DNA of 64,000 nucleotides from Leptothermofonsia sp049200465 (GCF_049200465.1 NZ_CP120836.1:1426001-1490000), one strand, 5' to 3'; positions 17,853 to 27,206 are shown, counted from the first letter of the stretch. The notes: generated by a model not told the origin, from the letters alone. Numbers and translations are program-made.

Positions 17853-19832
17853 GTGACATCCCCTAAAAATTTACCGCTGATCCAGGACCCGGAGCGTTTA
17901 GAAAGTTGCCTCAAAGAGATCCCGCCGGAACCCGGTGTGTACTTGATGCGGGATGGTAATGACCAGATTCTATACATTGGCAAATCGAAAAAACTGCGAT
18001 CGCGTGTTCGCTCTTACTTTCAAAGCGGGCCTCATCACACGCCCCGCATCACCCTGATGGTGCGTCAAGTGATGGAGATTGAGTTCATTGTGACAGATAC
18101 TGAGGCCGAAGCCCTGGCACTGGAAGCCAATCTGGTCAAACAGCACCAGCCCCACTTCAATGTGCTACTGAAGGATGACAAGAAGTATCCCTGGCTCTGC
18201 ATCACCTGGTCTGAACCCTATCCCCGCATTTTCATCACGCGCAAACGACATCACGGCAAGGAAAAAGATCGCTTTTATGGTCCCTACGTGGATGTGGGGC
18301 TGTTGCGGCGAACTCTGCATCTGGTCAAGCGCATCTTTCCTTTGCGCCAACGACCTCAACCCCTGTTTAAGGACCGTCCCTGCCTCAACTACGACATTGG
18401 GCGTTGTCCTGGTGTGTGTCAGAAGTTGATTAGCTCGGAGGATTACCACAAAACTGTGCAGAAGGTGGCGATGGTATTTCAGGGCCGTACCAAAGAGTTA
18501 GAAGACATTCTGACCAAACAGATGGAACAGGCTGCCGAATCGCTCAACTTTGAAGTGGCGGCTCGCATTCGGGATCAAATTGCTGGAATCAAAACCATCG
18601 CCGCAGACCAGAAGGTATCCCTGGCCGATGACACCATTTCACGGGATGCGATCGCCCTCGCTGCCGATGAGCAACACGCTTGTATTCAGCTATTCCAGGT
18701 ACGTGCCGGACGTTTAGTGGGGCGTTTGGGCTTCATTGCCGATGCCCAATCTGGCACCTGTGGAGAAATTTTGCAGCGCGTTCTAGAGGAGCACTTTCAG
18801 ACGGTTGACCCGGTGGAGATTCCGGCTGAGATTCTGGTGCAGTATGAATTGCCAGAAGCGGATATGCTGGCCAGTTACTTAAGTGAGCAGAAAGGACGCA
18901 AAGTAGTCATTATTACACCTCAGCGGCAAACCAAAGCAGAACTGATCGAAATGGTGGAGCGCAACGCCGAATATGAACTGGCCCGAACCAGGCGCTTTGC
19001 TGATCGCAATACTCAGGCGATGCAAGACCTGACAGAACTCCTGGATCTGCCCGATCTGCCTCGCCGCATTGAAGGTTATGACATTTCCCACGTGCAGGGC
19101 TCAGATGCAGTAGCATCCCAGGTTGTGTTTATCGATGGTTTACCGGCCAAACAACACTACCGCCATTACAAAATCAAAAATCCCAAAGTCACATCTGGGC
19201 ACTCCGATGACTTCGCTTCAATGGCAGAAGTGATTACTCGACGCTTCCGTAAGTACGCCGCCATGAAGGAGCGGGGTGAGCAGCTAAGGAGTGATGATAA
19301 TTCAGTGCTGGATCGGTATGTCACAGCAACTTCTGATTTTCCTGATCTGATTATGATTGACGGTGGCAAGGGGCAGCTTTCGGCAGTCGTTGAAGTTCTA
19401 CGCGAAATGAATTTGCTGGAAGAGGTTCGTGTAGTTAGTCTTGCCAAGCAGCGGGAAGAAATTTTCTTACCCGGCGAGTCGCTGCCGCTTACGACCGATG
19501 CTGAGCAACCGGGTGTCCAACTTTTACGCCGCCTGCGGGATGAGGCACACCGATTTGCGGTCAGCTTCCATCGCCAGCAGCGCTCTGACCGGATGCGGCG
19601 ATCGCGCCTGGATGAAATTCCTGGGCTCGGCCATCACCGGCAAAAACAACTTCTGGCGACGTTCCGCTCCATCGATTACCTGCGTGAAGCCAGCCCTGAG
19701 CAAATTGTAACCGTTCCCGGTATCGGTCCGCGTCTGGCCCAGCAAATTTACGATTACTTTCATCCCAAGCCCGAAGAGGGAGAATTAGAAACTCCTGAAG
19801 TAGCCGAGGCATCGGATGTTGCAGCCAGTTAG
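17853..19832 (+). CDS. uvrC: Excinuclease ABC subunit C
   Basis: The 659-residue product makes both incisions in nucleotide excision repair together with UvrB. It starts at GTG. The GIY-YIG nuclease domain is at about 25-105 ('PGVYLMRDGNDQILYIGKSK'). The UvrB-binding UVR motif is at about 205-240 ('ILTKQMEQAAESLNFEVAAR'). The central C-terminal nuclease domain begins 'RRIEGYDISHVQGSDAVAS'. The double helix-hairpin-helix is at 590-640 ('LDEIPGLGHHRQKQLL', 'IVTVPGIGPRLAQQI'). All parts are intact. It stands alone, and its stop overlaps a 29-bp TATAGC...GCTATA sequence. Confidence 0.97.
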   Translation: MTSPKNLPLIQDPERLESCLKEIPPEPGVYLMRDGNDQILYIGKSKKLRSRVRSYFQSGPHHTPRITLMVRQVMEIEFIVTDTEAEALALEANLVKQHQPHFNVLLKDDKKYPWLCITWSEPYPRIFITRKRHHGKEKDRFYGPYVDVGLLRRTLHLVKRIFPLRQRPQPLFKDRPCLNYDIGRCPGVCQKLISSEDYHKTVQKVAMVFQGRTKELEDILTKQMEQAAESLNFEVAARIRDQIAGIKTIAADQKVSLADDTISRDAIALAADEQHACIQLFQVRAGRLVGRLGFIADAQSGTCGEILQRVLEEHFQTVDPVEIPAEILVQYELPEADMLASYLSEQKGRKVVIITPQRQTKAELIEMVERNAEYELARTRRFADRNTQAMQDLTELLDLPDLPRRIEGYDISHVQGSDAVASQVVFIDGLPAKQHYRHYKIKNPKVTSGHSDDFASMAEVITRRFRKYAAMKERGEQLRSDDNSVLDRYVTATSDFPDLIMIDGGKGQLSAVVEVLREMNLLEEVRVVSLAKQREEIFLPGESLPLTTDAEQPGVQLLRRLRDEAHRFAVSFHRQQRSDRMRRSRLDEIPGLGHHRQKQLLATFRSIDYLREASPEQIVTVPGIGPRLAQQIYDYFHPKPEEGELETPEVAEASDVAAS

Positions 19833-19833
19833 G

Positions 19834-19862
19834 TATAGCTCGCGGGGGTGAAAACCGCTATA
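19834..19862. repeat. 29-bp minimal TATAGC...GCTATA sequence
   Basis: The sequence runs TATAGCTCGCGGG...AAAACCGCTATA directly after the uvrC stop. It has the end sequences of the R1/R3/R4 repeats but almost no interior, so it may be an internally deleted remnant. Confidence 0.5.
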
Positions 19863-20025
19863 TTTTCCCTCTCCTTAACATTCACTTTATAAAGAAGCGG
19901 ACACTGCTAATTTTGCATCTTGAGTTCACGGGCTCACTACAAGGTAGAAAATTTCTGTGGTGTACTTAAACAAAGTAGGGAATTTTGGGGCTGACTAAAT
20001 CTAGGGATGTTCTAAGTACGCAGGC

Positions 20026-21045
20026 ATGGGGATGGGTTCTAAAACGAAGACGGGAGTGGTGGTGATCGGGCGCAATGAAGGCGATCGCCTGATTCGGAGC
20101 CTGGAATCTATTGGAAAGGGAGTCCAGGGGATTGTATACGTCGATTCCGGTTCCACCGATGGTAGTTGCGAAGCCGCCCGAGATCGCGGAGTTGAAGTCA
20201 TCAACCTGGATATGGCCATTCCCTTTACGGCTGCCCGCGCCCGCAATGCTGGTTTCGAGCGATTAAGGGAAATCCATCCTGGCATTGAGTACGTCCAGTT
20301 CATTGATGGAGACTGTGAAGTAGTGAATGGGTGGATTGAGGCCGCCGCTGAAGTGCTGGATACTCATCCGGATATAGTTGCAGTTTGCGGTTGGCGACAA
20401 GAACGCTACCCAGAACGCAGCGTCTACAACCGCATTTGTGATGTGGAATGGCACATCGGTGAGATTGGAGAGATCCATGCCTTTGGTGGCGATGTCATGA
20501 TTCGGGCCAGCGCTCTGGCAGCCGTGGGCGCTTACAACCCTTCTGTCATTGCTGCTGAAGACGATGAACTGGCCGTGCGCCTGCGCCAGAAGGGAGGCAA
20601 AATTCTCCGCATCGACCAGACCAGCACCCTACACGATGCCGACATGCACCACCTAGCGCAGTGGTGGAACCGGGCGAAACGGTGTGGTTATGCCTATTCT
20701 CAGGTTTCTTCCCTGCATGGCACTTCGCCCGATCGCAAATTCGTCAAAGAAGTTCGACGCACCTGGCTCTGGGGCTTTTTTATGCCGTTAGGAGCTATGA
20801 TATTGGCTCCTTTCACCTACGGGCTGTCTCTAATTTTATTTCTCCGCTATCCCCTCACCGCGCTGCGCACCATTTACAGTACTCACCGTCGAGGCTTTAC
20901 CTGGGCTGAAAGTATCCCCTGGGGATTATCTTGCAGTGTGTCGGTATTTCCAGAAGCCCTGGGAGCCGTGAAATTTCAACTCAATCGGCTGCGCAATCGA
21001 CAGCACGAAATCATTGAATACAAGGGGCCTCAAGCTTCTGTATAG
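20026..21045 (+). CDS. Family 2 glycosyltransferase
   Basis: This 339-residue GT-A fold enzyme shows the nucleotide-sugar site 'GVVVIGRNEGDRLIRSLESI', 'VDSGSTDGS' and the DxD-like 'FIDGDCEV'. The acceptor side has 'AEDDELAVRLRQKGGKI'. One or two hydrophobic segments lie near residues 250-285 ('MILAPFTYGLSLILFLRYPL'). It probably adds sugar to a lipid-linked or surface glycan. The gene ends 30 bases before the oxidoreductase/epimerase fusion, which has its own GAGGAG Shine-Dalgarno, so the pair looks like a glycan operon. Confidence 0.9.
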   Translation: MGMGSKTKTGVVVIGRNEGDRLIRSLESIGKGVQGIVYVDSGSTDGSCEAARDRGVEVINLDMAIPFTAARARNAGFERLREIHPGIEYVQFIDGDCEVVNGWIEAAAEVLDTHPDIVAVCGWRQERYPERSVYNRICDVEWHIGEIGEIHAFGGDVMIRASALAAVGAYNPSVIAAEDDELAVRLRQKGGKILRIDQTSTLHDADMHHLAQWWNRAKRCGYAYSQVSSLHGTSPDRKFVKEVRRTWLWGFFMPLGAMILAPFTYGLSLILFLRYPLTALRTIYSTHRRGFTWAESIPWGLSCSVSVFPEALGAVKFQLNRLRNRQHEIIEYKGPQASV

Positions 21046-21075
21046 GTAGAATACAATCCACGAGGAGTAAGGTTA

Positions 21076-23223
21076 ATGGCATTTGAAAACGGTCCCAGTA
21101 ATCCCGTTAACGTCGCACTACTTGGCACGGGCTACATTGCGGATTTTCACCATGCAGCGCTGCGCCTGCTACCCAACGTTAGGGTCCAGGCTGTGTGTGA
21201 TTTAAACCGTACTCTGGCTCAGCAGTTTGCCAGTGCAAAAGGGATTCCCAATGTCTATTTCGACCTGGGCGAGATGCTAGCCCAGGAGAAACTGGATGTT
21301 GTCCATGTGTTGACGCCGCCTCACATCCACTTCCAAACCAGCTCTCAGATTCTGGCGGCTGGGGTAGATGCCTTGATTGAAAAGCCGCTATGTCATCAAG
21401 TCAGCCAGTGCCAGGAGCTACGCAGGCAAGCAAAGGCGGTGGGTCGGGTGATTGGAGTCAGCCACAACTTCCTCTACTTCCCGGTATATGAACAACTAGT
21501 GACGGACCTGCGGAGTGGACGGTTGGGCCAAATTGATCAGGTTGATATTGTCTGGAACAAGGAATTGGGTCAGCTGCGGGGCGGACCTTTTGGAGCCTGG
21601 ATGCTGCAAACACCAAAGAATATTCTGTTTGAGGTGTGTCCTCACTCATTTGCCCATCTGGTCCATCTTCTGGGGCAGCCCGATTCTCTCAGCGTTGATG
21701 TCAATGATCGGATTGAATTGCCCCGCGGGTTGGAGTTTTACCGTCGCTGGGAAATTCGTGGTTGGAAGGGAAATACTAGCCTTCGGCTGCGGTTTTCCTT
21801 CATTGATGGCTACCCAGAGCATTACATCCATGTGCGGGGCACCAATGCCTCTGCACGGGTAGATTTTGAAAACAATACCTACACGGTTCAGGAACACAGC
21901 CCCTACCTACTGGATATCGATCGCTTTGTAAATGTCTTAACTGTTGCCCGCGATGCCACCTTACAAGCTACAGGCACTCTGGCCAATGCAGTTCTGGCAA
22001 AGGTAAAACTTTCCAAAAAAGCGGGTCCCTTCGCTTACAGCATTGCCCGTACCGTCGAAAGTTTTTATACTGGTCGTCAAGTTACGCTAGATGAGCGAGT
22101 CGCTCCGGAGATTGGAGAAGCGGCGATCGCCCTGGCGGAATGGGTTGCCCGCGAAACCAATATCCCCATCCCCGAAAAGCCAGCCGCAAACTTAACCAGC
22201 TTTACCCAACCACCCGCCCAAAAATCTACCGTACTGGTGATCGGTGGAACAGGATTTATCGGTCAGTCACTTGTTCGTCGCCTGCGTCAGGAAGGTTACG
22301 GAGTAAGAGTCTTGAGCCGTAACCCCAGTAGCGTTCCTACTGAATTACAGAACCTTCAGATTGAACTGGTGAAAGGAGATTTTGCCGACGAAGCCGCAGT
22401 GGATGCTGCTCTGGATGGCATTGAATACGTCTACCACCTGGCCAGAGGTAGTGGCAAAACCTGGAACGATTATCTGCAAACAGACGTTGAACCAACTCGC
22501 AAGGTCGCTGAGCTGTGTCTCAAGCATGGAGTTAAGCGATTGTTCTACACCTCTTCGATCGCCATTTACCACGCAGGCAAAAGCGCTGGAACAATTACTG
22601 AGGACACCCCACCCAGCAAAGGCATGATGAGGGTTGCCCCCTACTCTCGCTCCAAGGTTGAAAATGAACACCTTTTGCTGGAAATGTACCGCCAGAAAAG
22701 GCTACCCGTGGTTATTTTCCGCCCCGGCGTTGTTTTAGGGTCGGGTGGCAATCCTTACCACTGGGGAATTGCGGCATGGCCCTACAGTTCCGTTTGCAAT
22801 CTGTGGGGAGATGGCAACAATCCGCTGCCCATTGTGCTAGTGGATGATGTTGCCGATGCATTGGTTAAGGCAATCCAGGTTCCCAACATCGAAGGTGAAT
22901 CCTTTAACCTGGCCAGCCCTCCCTGCATCAGTGCAAATGAATATCTTGATGCCTTTGAGCAGCAGGCTGGCATCAAGATCAAACGGGTTCCCGCTCCTGC
23001 CTGGCGGATGTACACCTCATCCCTTGCCAAATGGGCACTTAAGCGAATTGGGCGAGACCCCAATGCGGCCTTTCCCAGCTTTGAAGATTGCAATGGGCGG
23101 AGTCTGGCAGCCTTGTTTGACTGTTCCAAAGCCGAACGGATGCTAGGTTGGTCTCCTGTAAAAGACCGTGAGACACTCCTGCACAAAGGAGTTCAGCTTC
23201 CGGTGAAGGAATTCTTTCAGTAG
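21076..23223 (+). CDS. Gfo/Idh/MocA oxidoreductase fused to NAD-dependent epimerase/dehydratase
   Basis: The 715-residue protein has two complete enzymes. Residues about 10-365 form a Gfo/Idh/MocA dehydrogenase with 'VALLGTGYIADFHHAAL' and the EKP motif in 'VDALIEKPLCH'. Residues about 385-710 form an extended SDR with the glycine loop 'VLVIGGTGFIGQSLVRRL' and the YxxxK catalytic pair in 'APYSRSKVENEH'. A P/A-rich linker near 370-385 joins them. Together they could oxidise and then epimerise or reduce a nucleotide sugar (inference). The glycosyltransferase 30 bases upstream fits a surface-glycan pathway. GAGGAG precedes the ATG. The frame is open throughout, so the fusion is not an assembly of two stops. 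Confidence 0.9.
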   Translation: MAFENGPSNPVNVALLGTGYIADFHHAALRLLPNVRVQAVCDLNRTLAQQFASAKGIPNVYFDLGEMLAQEKLDVVHVLTPPHIHFQTSSQILAAGVDALIEKPLCHQVSQCQELRRQAKAVGRVIGVSHNFLYFPVYEQLVTDLRSGRLGQIDQVDIVWNKELGQLRGGPFGAWMLQTPKNILFEVCPHSFAHLVHLLGQPDSLSVDVNDRIELPRGLEFYRRWEIRGWKGNTSLRLRFSFIDGYPEHYIHVRGTNASARVDFENNTYTVQEHSPYLLDIDRFVNVLTVARDATLQATGTLANAVLAKVKLSKKAGPFAYSIARTVESFYTGRQVTLDERVAPEIGEAAIALAEWVARETNIPIPEKPAANLTSFTQPPAQKSTVLVIGGTGFIGQSLVRRLRQEGYGVRVLSRNPSSVPTELQNLQIELVKGDFADEAAVDAALDGIEYVYHLARGSGKTWNDYLQTDVEPTRKVAELCLKHGVKRLFYTSSIAIYHAGKSAGTITEDTPPSKGMMRVAPYSRSKVENEHLLLEMYRQKRLPVVIFRPGVVLGSGGNPYHWGIAAWPYSSVCNLWGDGNNPLPIVLVDDVADALVKAIQVPNIEGESFNLASPPCISANEYLDAFEQQAGIKIKRVPAPAWRMYTSSLAKWALKRIGRDPNAAFPSFEDCNGRSLAALFDCSKAERMLGWSPVKDRETLLHKGVQLPVKEFFQ

Positions 23224-23234
23224 CCAAAACAAAC

Positions 23235-23323
23235 TATAGCGATCCTATTTGGATTGTGAGAAAAGATTCCTGGGCTTTTCTTACACAGCCCGTCAATCTC
23301 ACGACTGATTGAGGGATGCTATA
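23235..23323. repeat. MITE-like repeat, family R3, copy 2
   Basis: It begins TATAGCGATCCTATTTGG and ends GGGATGCTATA. The terminal repeats TATAGCgATCC and GGgATGCTATA are inverted. The next base starts an R1 element. Confidence 0.85.
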
Positions 23324-23438
23324 GCTCTACGCGGGTGCGTTAGGACGTTGGAATTAGAGAGGGAGTGAGTGGGGGCTTCGCCCCCAGCCGAGGGTTCCAC
23401 CCCTGCACCCCGTCCTAACCATAATGACTACCGCTATA
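23324..23438. repeat. MITE-like repeat, family R1, copy 2
   Basis: It abuts R3 copy 2 with no spacer. It has a 4-bp AGTG expansion before the GGGGGCTTCGCCCCC hairpin and ends ACCGCTATA. Confidence 0.85.
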
Positions 23439-23453
23439 TAGTGATCTTATTCA

Positions 23454-23547
23454 GATAGCAATCCCATCTGGATTTTGAAAAGAAATTTCTGTGGAGTTTC
23501 TTTTCAAAAAGTCGTTTCATTTCACGAATCATTTAGGAATGCTGTAG
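23454..23547. repeat. MITE-like repeat, family R3, diverged copy
   Basis: It begins GATAGCAATCCCATCTGG and has an inverted interior GAAAAGAAATTTC/GTTTCTTTTC. Its right end merges into a 20-bp tandem duplication. Confidence 0.65.
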
Positions 23548-23573
23548 GATGTATAGGAATGCTGTAGGATGTA
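23534..23573. repeat. 20-bp perfect tandem duplication
   Basis: TAGGAATGCTGTAGGATGTA is present twice in direct succession, at the right edge of an R3-like element. Confidence 0.9.
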
Positions 23574-23612
23574 GCCGCACTGAACTGGGTACAGCGCCAC
23601 GAATGAAAAAAG

Positions 23613-23664
23613 AGAGTTAAGGAAATCAAGGATTCTATAGAGTTAAGGAAATCAAGGATTCTAT
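23613..23664. repeat. 26-bp perfect tandem duplication
   Basis: A 26-bp unit starting AGAGTTAAGGAAATCAAGG is repeated head to tail without mismatch. Confidence 0.9.
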
Positions 23665-23713
23665 TTTCCAAGTCAGCTAGCCCTAATTATCGGTAGCGTA
23701 ATCCATCGCCCTC

Positions 23714-26179
23714 TCAGCTTAAATCGACTCCCAGAAAACGATCTAAAAATCGCGATCGCCAGACGGCTCGCAAAATCAGACACCACTCCAGAGCAACCAG
23801 GAAAAGGAAAAGGCAATCAATTGTACTGAGCGGTGATAGCTCAAAGAAACGGCGAGAAATGGGAACGGCAAGAATGAGCAGGTAAATTCCCAACAGAAAA
23901 AGCGCCATCAGAGAGTAACGCCAATCTCCACTCAGCGGTTCGCCACCCACCCAGGCTTTGGTTGGCGGTTTAAGGAACGGAAGCAAAAGTAACTGACACA
24001 GGATGAGGATGGTCACCAGGGCTGTGCGGGGCTGTTTGTAGTCAACCTGGGTAAAGTCTGAGCCCGGAGCCAGGTCGAGAATGGCACTCACTAAATAGAG
24101 CAAATAAACGAGCAAAGCCACCAGACTGAGCGTCAGGGCAGCGGGGATCGTGAAGTGCAGGAGCGATCGTACAATGCTACGTCGCTTACCTACACCTCCC
24201 GGTTTTGCCCAAAGGGGAAGAACGGTCGTCGGCAGCCCAACCCCAAACAGGGAAACAAGGGCACTGTGCTTGTTCACCAGGGGAAAACTGTCTGTCACCA
24301 TCGCTGTCGAAAAGATCAGGAGTGTGATGGAAAATACCCGCACAATGAAAAGCGCCAGCACATCCCGAATGCCATTGTGAATCCGCTGCCCTTCCAGAAA
24401 AGTATGGGGCAGGGAAGCAAAGGAATCCTTCAGCAAAACAATATCAGCCACTCCCCTGGTTGCCTTACTGCCACTCTCCATTGCAATGCCCAGGTTGGCC
24501 TGCTTCAGCGACAGCACGTCATTCACACCATCCCCGATCATGGCGACATAATGCCCCTGGCGACGGAGAGTCTGCACCAGGTGGGCTTTCTGTTCCGGAG
24601 TGATGCGCCCAAAAACGTTGCAGGAAACGGCGGCCTGGCTGAAGCGGGCACTATCCATAATGGCCAGTTCTGGTCCCGAAATCAGTCGAATTTCTCCTCC
24701 AAATCCTGCCTGTTTAGCCAGGGCACCTACCGTCTGGGGGTTGTCACCTGAAATGATTTTGACGCTGATTCCTGCCTTCGAAAATCCTTCCAGGGTTTCC
24801 CGTGCCTGGGGGCGGAGCTGATCACTCAACTGCAAAATACCCAGCGGCATCAGGTCTGGGGGCAGGATGGGATGATCTTCACAGTCGTCGAGGGCATTCA
24901 CATCCTTGCTGTAGGCAAACAGCAGTACCCGTAACCCCTGCTGTACCCCCGCCTCAATTTGAGCCTTCATGGCATCGGTAATGCTGGCACTCTTGGCCAG
25001 GGTTTCGGGGGCACCCAGGACATAAACTCCAGGCATGGGAGAATCTTTGAGGGCGATCGCACTCCACTGCCGGGCAGAGGAAAAGGGAATCTCTGCCTTG
25101 ACCATCCGTTTTTGCCCGGGAAGGGTGGCCACCAGCGTATCACTGGTACGGTTGTGAGCGGTAGTGTTGGTAGCAAAATCTCCCAGGGCCGCTCGCAGTT
25201 CTTCCTCGGTAATTCCCACTGGATACAGGGTTTGCAAATCTAGCTGATTGGTGGTGAGGGTTCCGGTTTTATCCAGGCAAAGCACATCCACATTGCTCAA
25301 CGACTCCACCGCATTGGCCTGCTGAATCAAAACATTCTCACCCAGCATGCGCACGGCTCCTGTGCCGTAGGCCAGCGTAATCGCAATCAGCAGCCCGGCA
25401 GGCACCAGACCCGCAATTACAGCTGACCGCTGGGCCAGGTCGGCAAGGGGAAGCGATCGACTCAAAAAGCTGATGCCCACCAAAATCCACAGAAAGCAAG
25501 CAAGCAGCAGAAATACCCGAATCACCAGGTTAATCTCCTGCTGGAGTGGTGTATAGACCTGACGAAACGCCCGTGCCCCTGCCACCAGTTTGTAGGCAAC
25601 CGTTTCGGTGCCAACCTTCTGGGCTTCAAAATAACCACTGCCGCCGACGCAGAAGGTTCCGGAGTAGACTGCATCGCCAGCTAGCTTGGGCACCATGTCT
25701 GATTCGCCAGTCAACAGGGACTCATCCACATCAATCCGCCCATCACCGACCACAGTCCCATCTACCAGGATCTGGTCGCCTGATCGCACCACCAGAATGT
25801 CGCCCAATACAATGTCACGAGGATCAATGGTGCGTTCTCTTCCATCCCGTAGGACGTTTGCCGTCGGACGGTTCAGAAGTGCAATCTCATCTAGTTTCCG
25901 TTTCGCCCAAATTTCCTGGCAAATGTTCATCAAAATGCCGCTGAAGATGACCACCACCACTAAGACGGCATCTCCATAGCGCTGGAGTAGCACCATCACC
26001 GCGCTGATGGCAAAGAAAACCAAGTTGATAAAACTGAACAGGTTTTCTTGCAGAATCTGGCGATAGGAGCGGCTAGTTTGAAGGGTGACATCATTCCCTT
26101 GACCCGCTGCCCGCCGCTGAATGACCTCTTGCTCACTAAGTCCTTGTAGATAGTTTGTGGAATGAAGATCCTGGGTCAT
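23714..26179 (-). CDS. P-type cation-transporting ATPase
   Basis: The 821-residue pump (from ATG 26179; a TTG at 26221 would add 14) has the actuator motif 'LLTGESD' (TGES), the phosphorylated aspartate in 'CLDKTGTLT', nucleotide-domain 'GDNPQTV' and the hinge 'MIGDGVNDVLSL'. About ten membrane helices are visible. There is no N-terminal metal-binding CxxC domain, so it is not a typical copper/zinc (P1B) pump; the architecture is closest to P2-like pumps of the CtpE group. The TM4 motif reads V-P-A-G-L, without the glutamate of the PEGL motif of Ca2+ pumps, so ion specificity is open. It lies 48 bases downstream of a small conserved gene on the same strand. Confidence 0.9.
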   Translation of the reverse strand: MTQDLHSTNYLQGLSEQEVIQRRAAGQGNDVTLQTSRSYRQILQENLFSFINLVFFAISAVMVLLQRYGDAVLVVVVIFSGILMNICQEIWAKRKLDEIALLNRPTANVLRDGRERTIDPRDIVLGDILVVRSGDQILVDGTVVGDGRIDVDESLLTGESDMVPKLAGDAVYSGTFCVGGSGYFEAQKVGTETVAYKLVAGARAFRQVYTPLQQEINLVIRVFLLLACFLWILVGISFLSRSLPLADLAQRSAVIAGLVPAGLLIAITLAYGTGAVRMLGENVLIQQANAVESLSNVDVLCLDKTGTLTTNQLDLQTLYPVGITEEELRAALGDFATNTTAHNRTSDTLVATLPGQKRMVKAEIPFSSARQWSAIALKDSPMPGVYVLGAPETLAKSASITDAMKAQIEAGVQQGLRVLLFAYSKDVNALDDCEDHPILPPDLMPLGILQLSDQLRPQARETLEGFSKAGISVKIISGDNPQTVGALAKQAGFGGEIRLISGPELAIMDSARFSQAAVSCNVFGRITPEQKAHLVQTLRRQGHYVAMIGDGVNDVLSLKQANLGIAMESGSKATRGVADIVLLKDSFASLPHTFLEGQRIHNGIRDVLALFIVRVFSITLLIFSTAMVTDSFPLVNKHSALVSLFGVGLPTTVLPLWAKPGGVGKRRSIVRSLLHFTIPAALTLSLVALLVYLLYLVSAILDLAPGSDFTQVDYKQPRTALVTILILCQLLLLPFLKPPTKAWVGGEPLSGDWRYSLMALFLLGIYLLILAVPISRRFFELSPLSTIDCLFLFLVALEWCLILRAVWRSRFLDRFLGVDLS

Positions 26180-26227
26180 GGTGGCAGCAAAGAAGAATAC
26201 CGGGTCTGGGCGTAGAGTCAATATAGG

Positions 26228-26704
26228 TTATAGCCCCAGGGTAGCTTTGAGTTCTCGCAGAGTGGCAGCTTCTTTTTTACTCACTTTTTCACCCGTACCA
26301 AATAACCCTTCTCCAGCGGCATTGGCAACGCGATCGGCGCAGGTATAGATGAACTGCTTATACTCCTGAATTTCTTCAGGCGAAGCTTTTTCACTTAAAA
26401 TTGACAGTGCCTTGCGAATTAATCCCTGGGCTGACTCTAAAATTCTTTCGGGTGTTATATCGGCCGGTGGCTCTTGCTCGGCAGCATCTTCAGGTGTTTC
26501 AGTATAGTTTGCAAATAACTTCTGAATCAGCCGGCTATTGGGATAATTTTGGGCTGCACCCATAATTTCCTTCCCTAGAGCCGCAATTTCAATGCCCATA
26601 GAAATCACTGTGAATTCGCAAAAGACCACAGCATGTCCACTCATAATTACGGCCTGTCTCAACGTATTTAACTCTGTTTCGGAGTAGTTTGCCGGATTTG
26701 CCAT
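26228..26704 (-). CDS. Conserved hypothetical cyanobacterial protein
   Basis: The 158-residue, mostly helical product begins 'MANPANYSETELNTLRQAVI' and has a moderately hydrophobic region near 20-55 ('MSGHAVVFCEFTVISMGIEI'). Its tail contains 'CADRVANAAGEGLFGTGEKV'. No known domain is recognised, though the ending (G-E-x-x-S-x-K-E-A-x-x-L) looks conserved. The ATPase gene follows 48 bases later on the same strand, suggesting co-transcription. Confidence 0.65.
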   Translation of the reverse strand: MANPANYSETELNTLRQAVIMSGHAVVFCEFTVISMGIEIAALGKEIMGAAQNYPNSRLIQKLFANYTETPEDAAEQEPPADITPERILESAQGLIRKALSILSEKASPEEIQEYKQFIYTCADRVANAAGEGLFGTGEKVSKKEAATLRELKATLGL

Positions 26705-26964
26705 TTAAGTTTGCTCTGATAAAAGAAAAGAATTTCAGGGGGATCATAACACCCGAACGATGTGTATTCTAAATAACATCTGAATGATGGGTATCTTAAG
26801 AAGATAACCTCACCTAATCTCTTGCACCGTCGGGGGTCAGACGTCCGATGCCCGATTGCCAGACTGTAAACCTTACGCATTCTGGCTAGGGCAAGGGGGG
26901 TGTGGGGGCGGTGCCCTCACAGCAGAGGGCAACCTCTGCACTCCATCACAATCCAAACGTTTAC

Positions 26965-27060
26965 TGCTATGGCAGTCCTAAATCAGTTGTGAGATTGAGA
27001 GGCTTTGTGAGAAAGGATTTCTACGGAATTCTTTCTCACAATCCAAACAAGATAGCTACA
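26965..27060. repeat. MITE-like repeat, family R3, inverted copy
   Basis: It runs from TGCTATGGCAGTCCTAAATC to AACAAGATAGCTACA, the reverse orientation of the copy at 23235. It has an internal inverted repeat GAGAAAGGATTTC/GAATTCTTTCTC. Confidence 0.75.
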
Positions 27061-27071
27061 TATCATTAAAT

Positions 27072-27125
27072 TTGTGACCAAACCCAGATTAGCAAAGCTT
27101 GTGACCAAACCCAGATTAGCAAAGC
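27072..27125. repeat. 27-bp perfect tandem duplication
   Basis: A 27-bp unit starting TTGTGACCAAACCCAGATTA is present twice in direct succession. Confidence 0.9.
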
Positions 27126-27143
27126 AAGTTCATTAAAGATATA

Positions 27144-27179
27144 TGTAAGGTTTTCGCATTCTGTAAGGTTTTCGCATTC
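27144..27179. repeat. 18-bp perfect tandem duplication
   Basis: TGTAAGGTTTTCGCATTC occurs twice, ending 27 bases before the histidine kinase start. Confidence 0.9.
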
Positions 27180-27206
27180 CGGTTCGTTGTTAAGGATGAT
27201 GTAGCA

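Larger units (their letters stand above)
23224..23713. other. Repeat-packed intergenic region
   Basis: In 490 bases this holds R3 (23235-23323) abutting R1 (23324-23438), another R3-like copy (23454-23547), and two perfect tandem duplications of 20 and 26 bp. No gene was seen. The convergent genes on either side leave it as a pure 3' spacer. Confidence 0.65.
26705..27206. other. Repeat-rich region upstream of the histidine kinase
   Basis: This 502-base divergent spacer holds a G-rich hairpin repeat (about 26888-26952), an inverted R3 element (26965-27060) and two perfect tandem duplications of 27 and 18 bp. The duplications lie within 135 bases of the kinase start, so they could alter its 5' UTR or promoter spacing. 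GGATGATG lies just upstream of the ATG. Confidence 0.6.
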
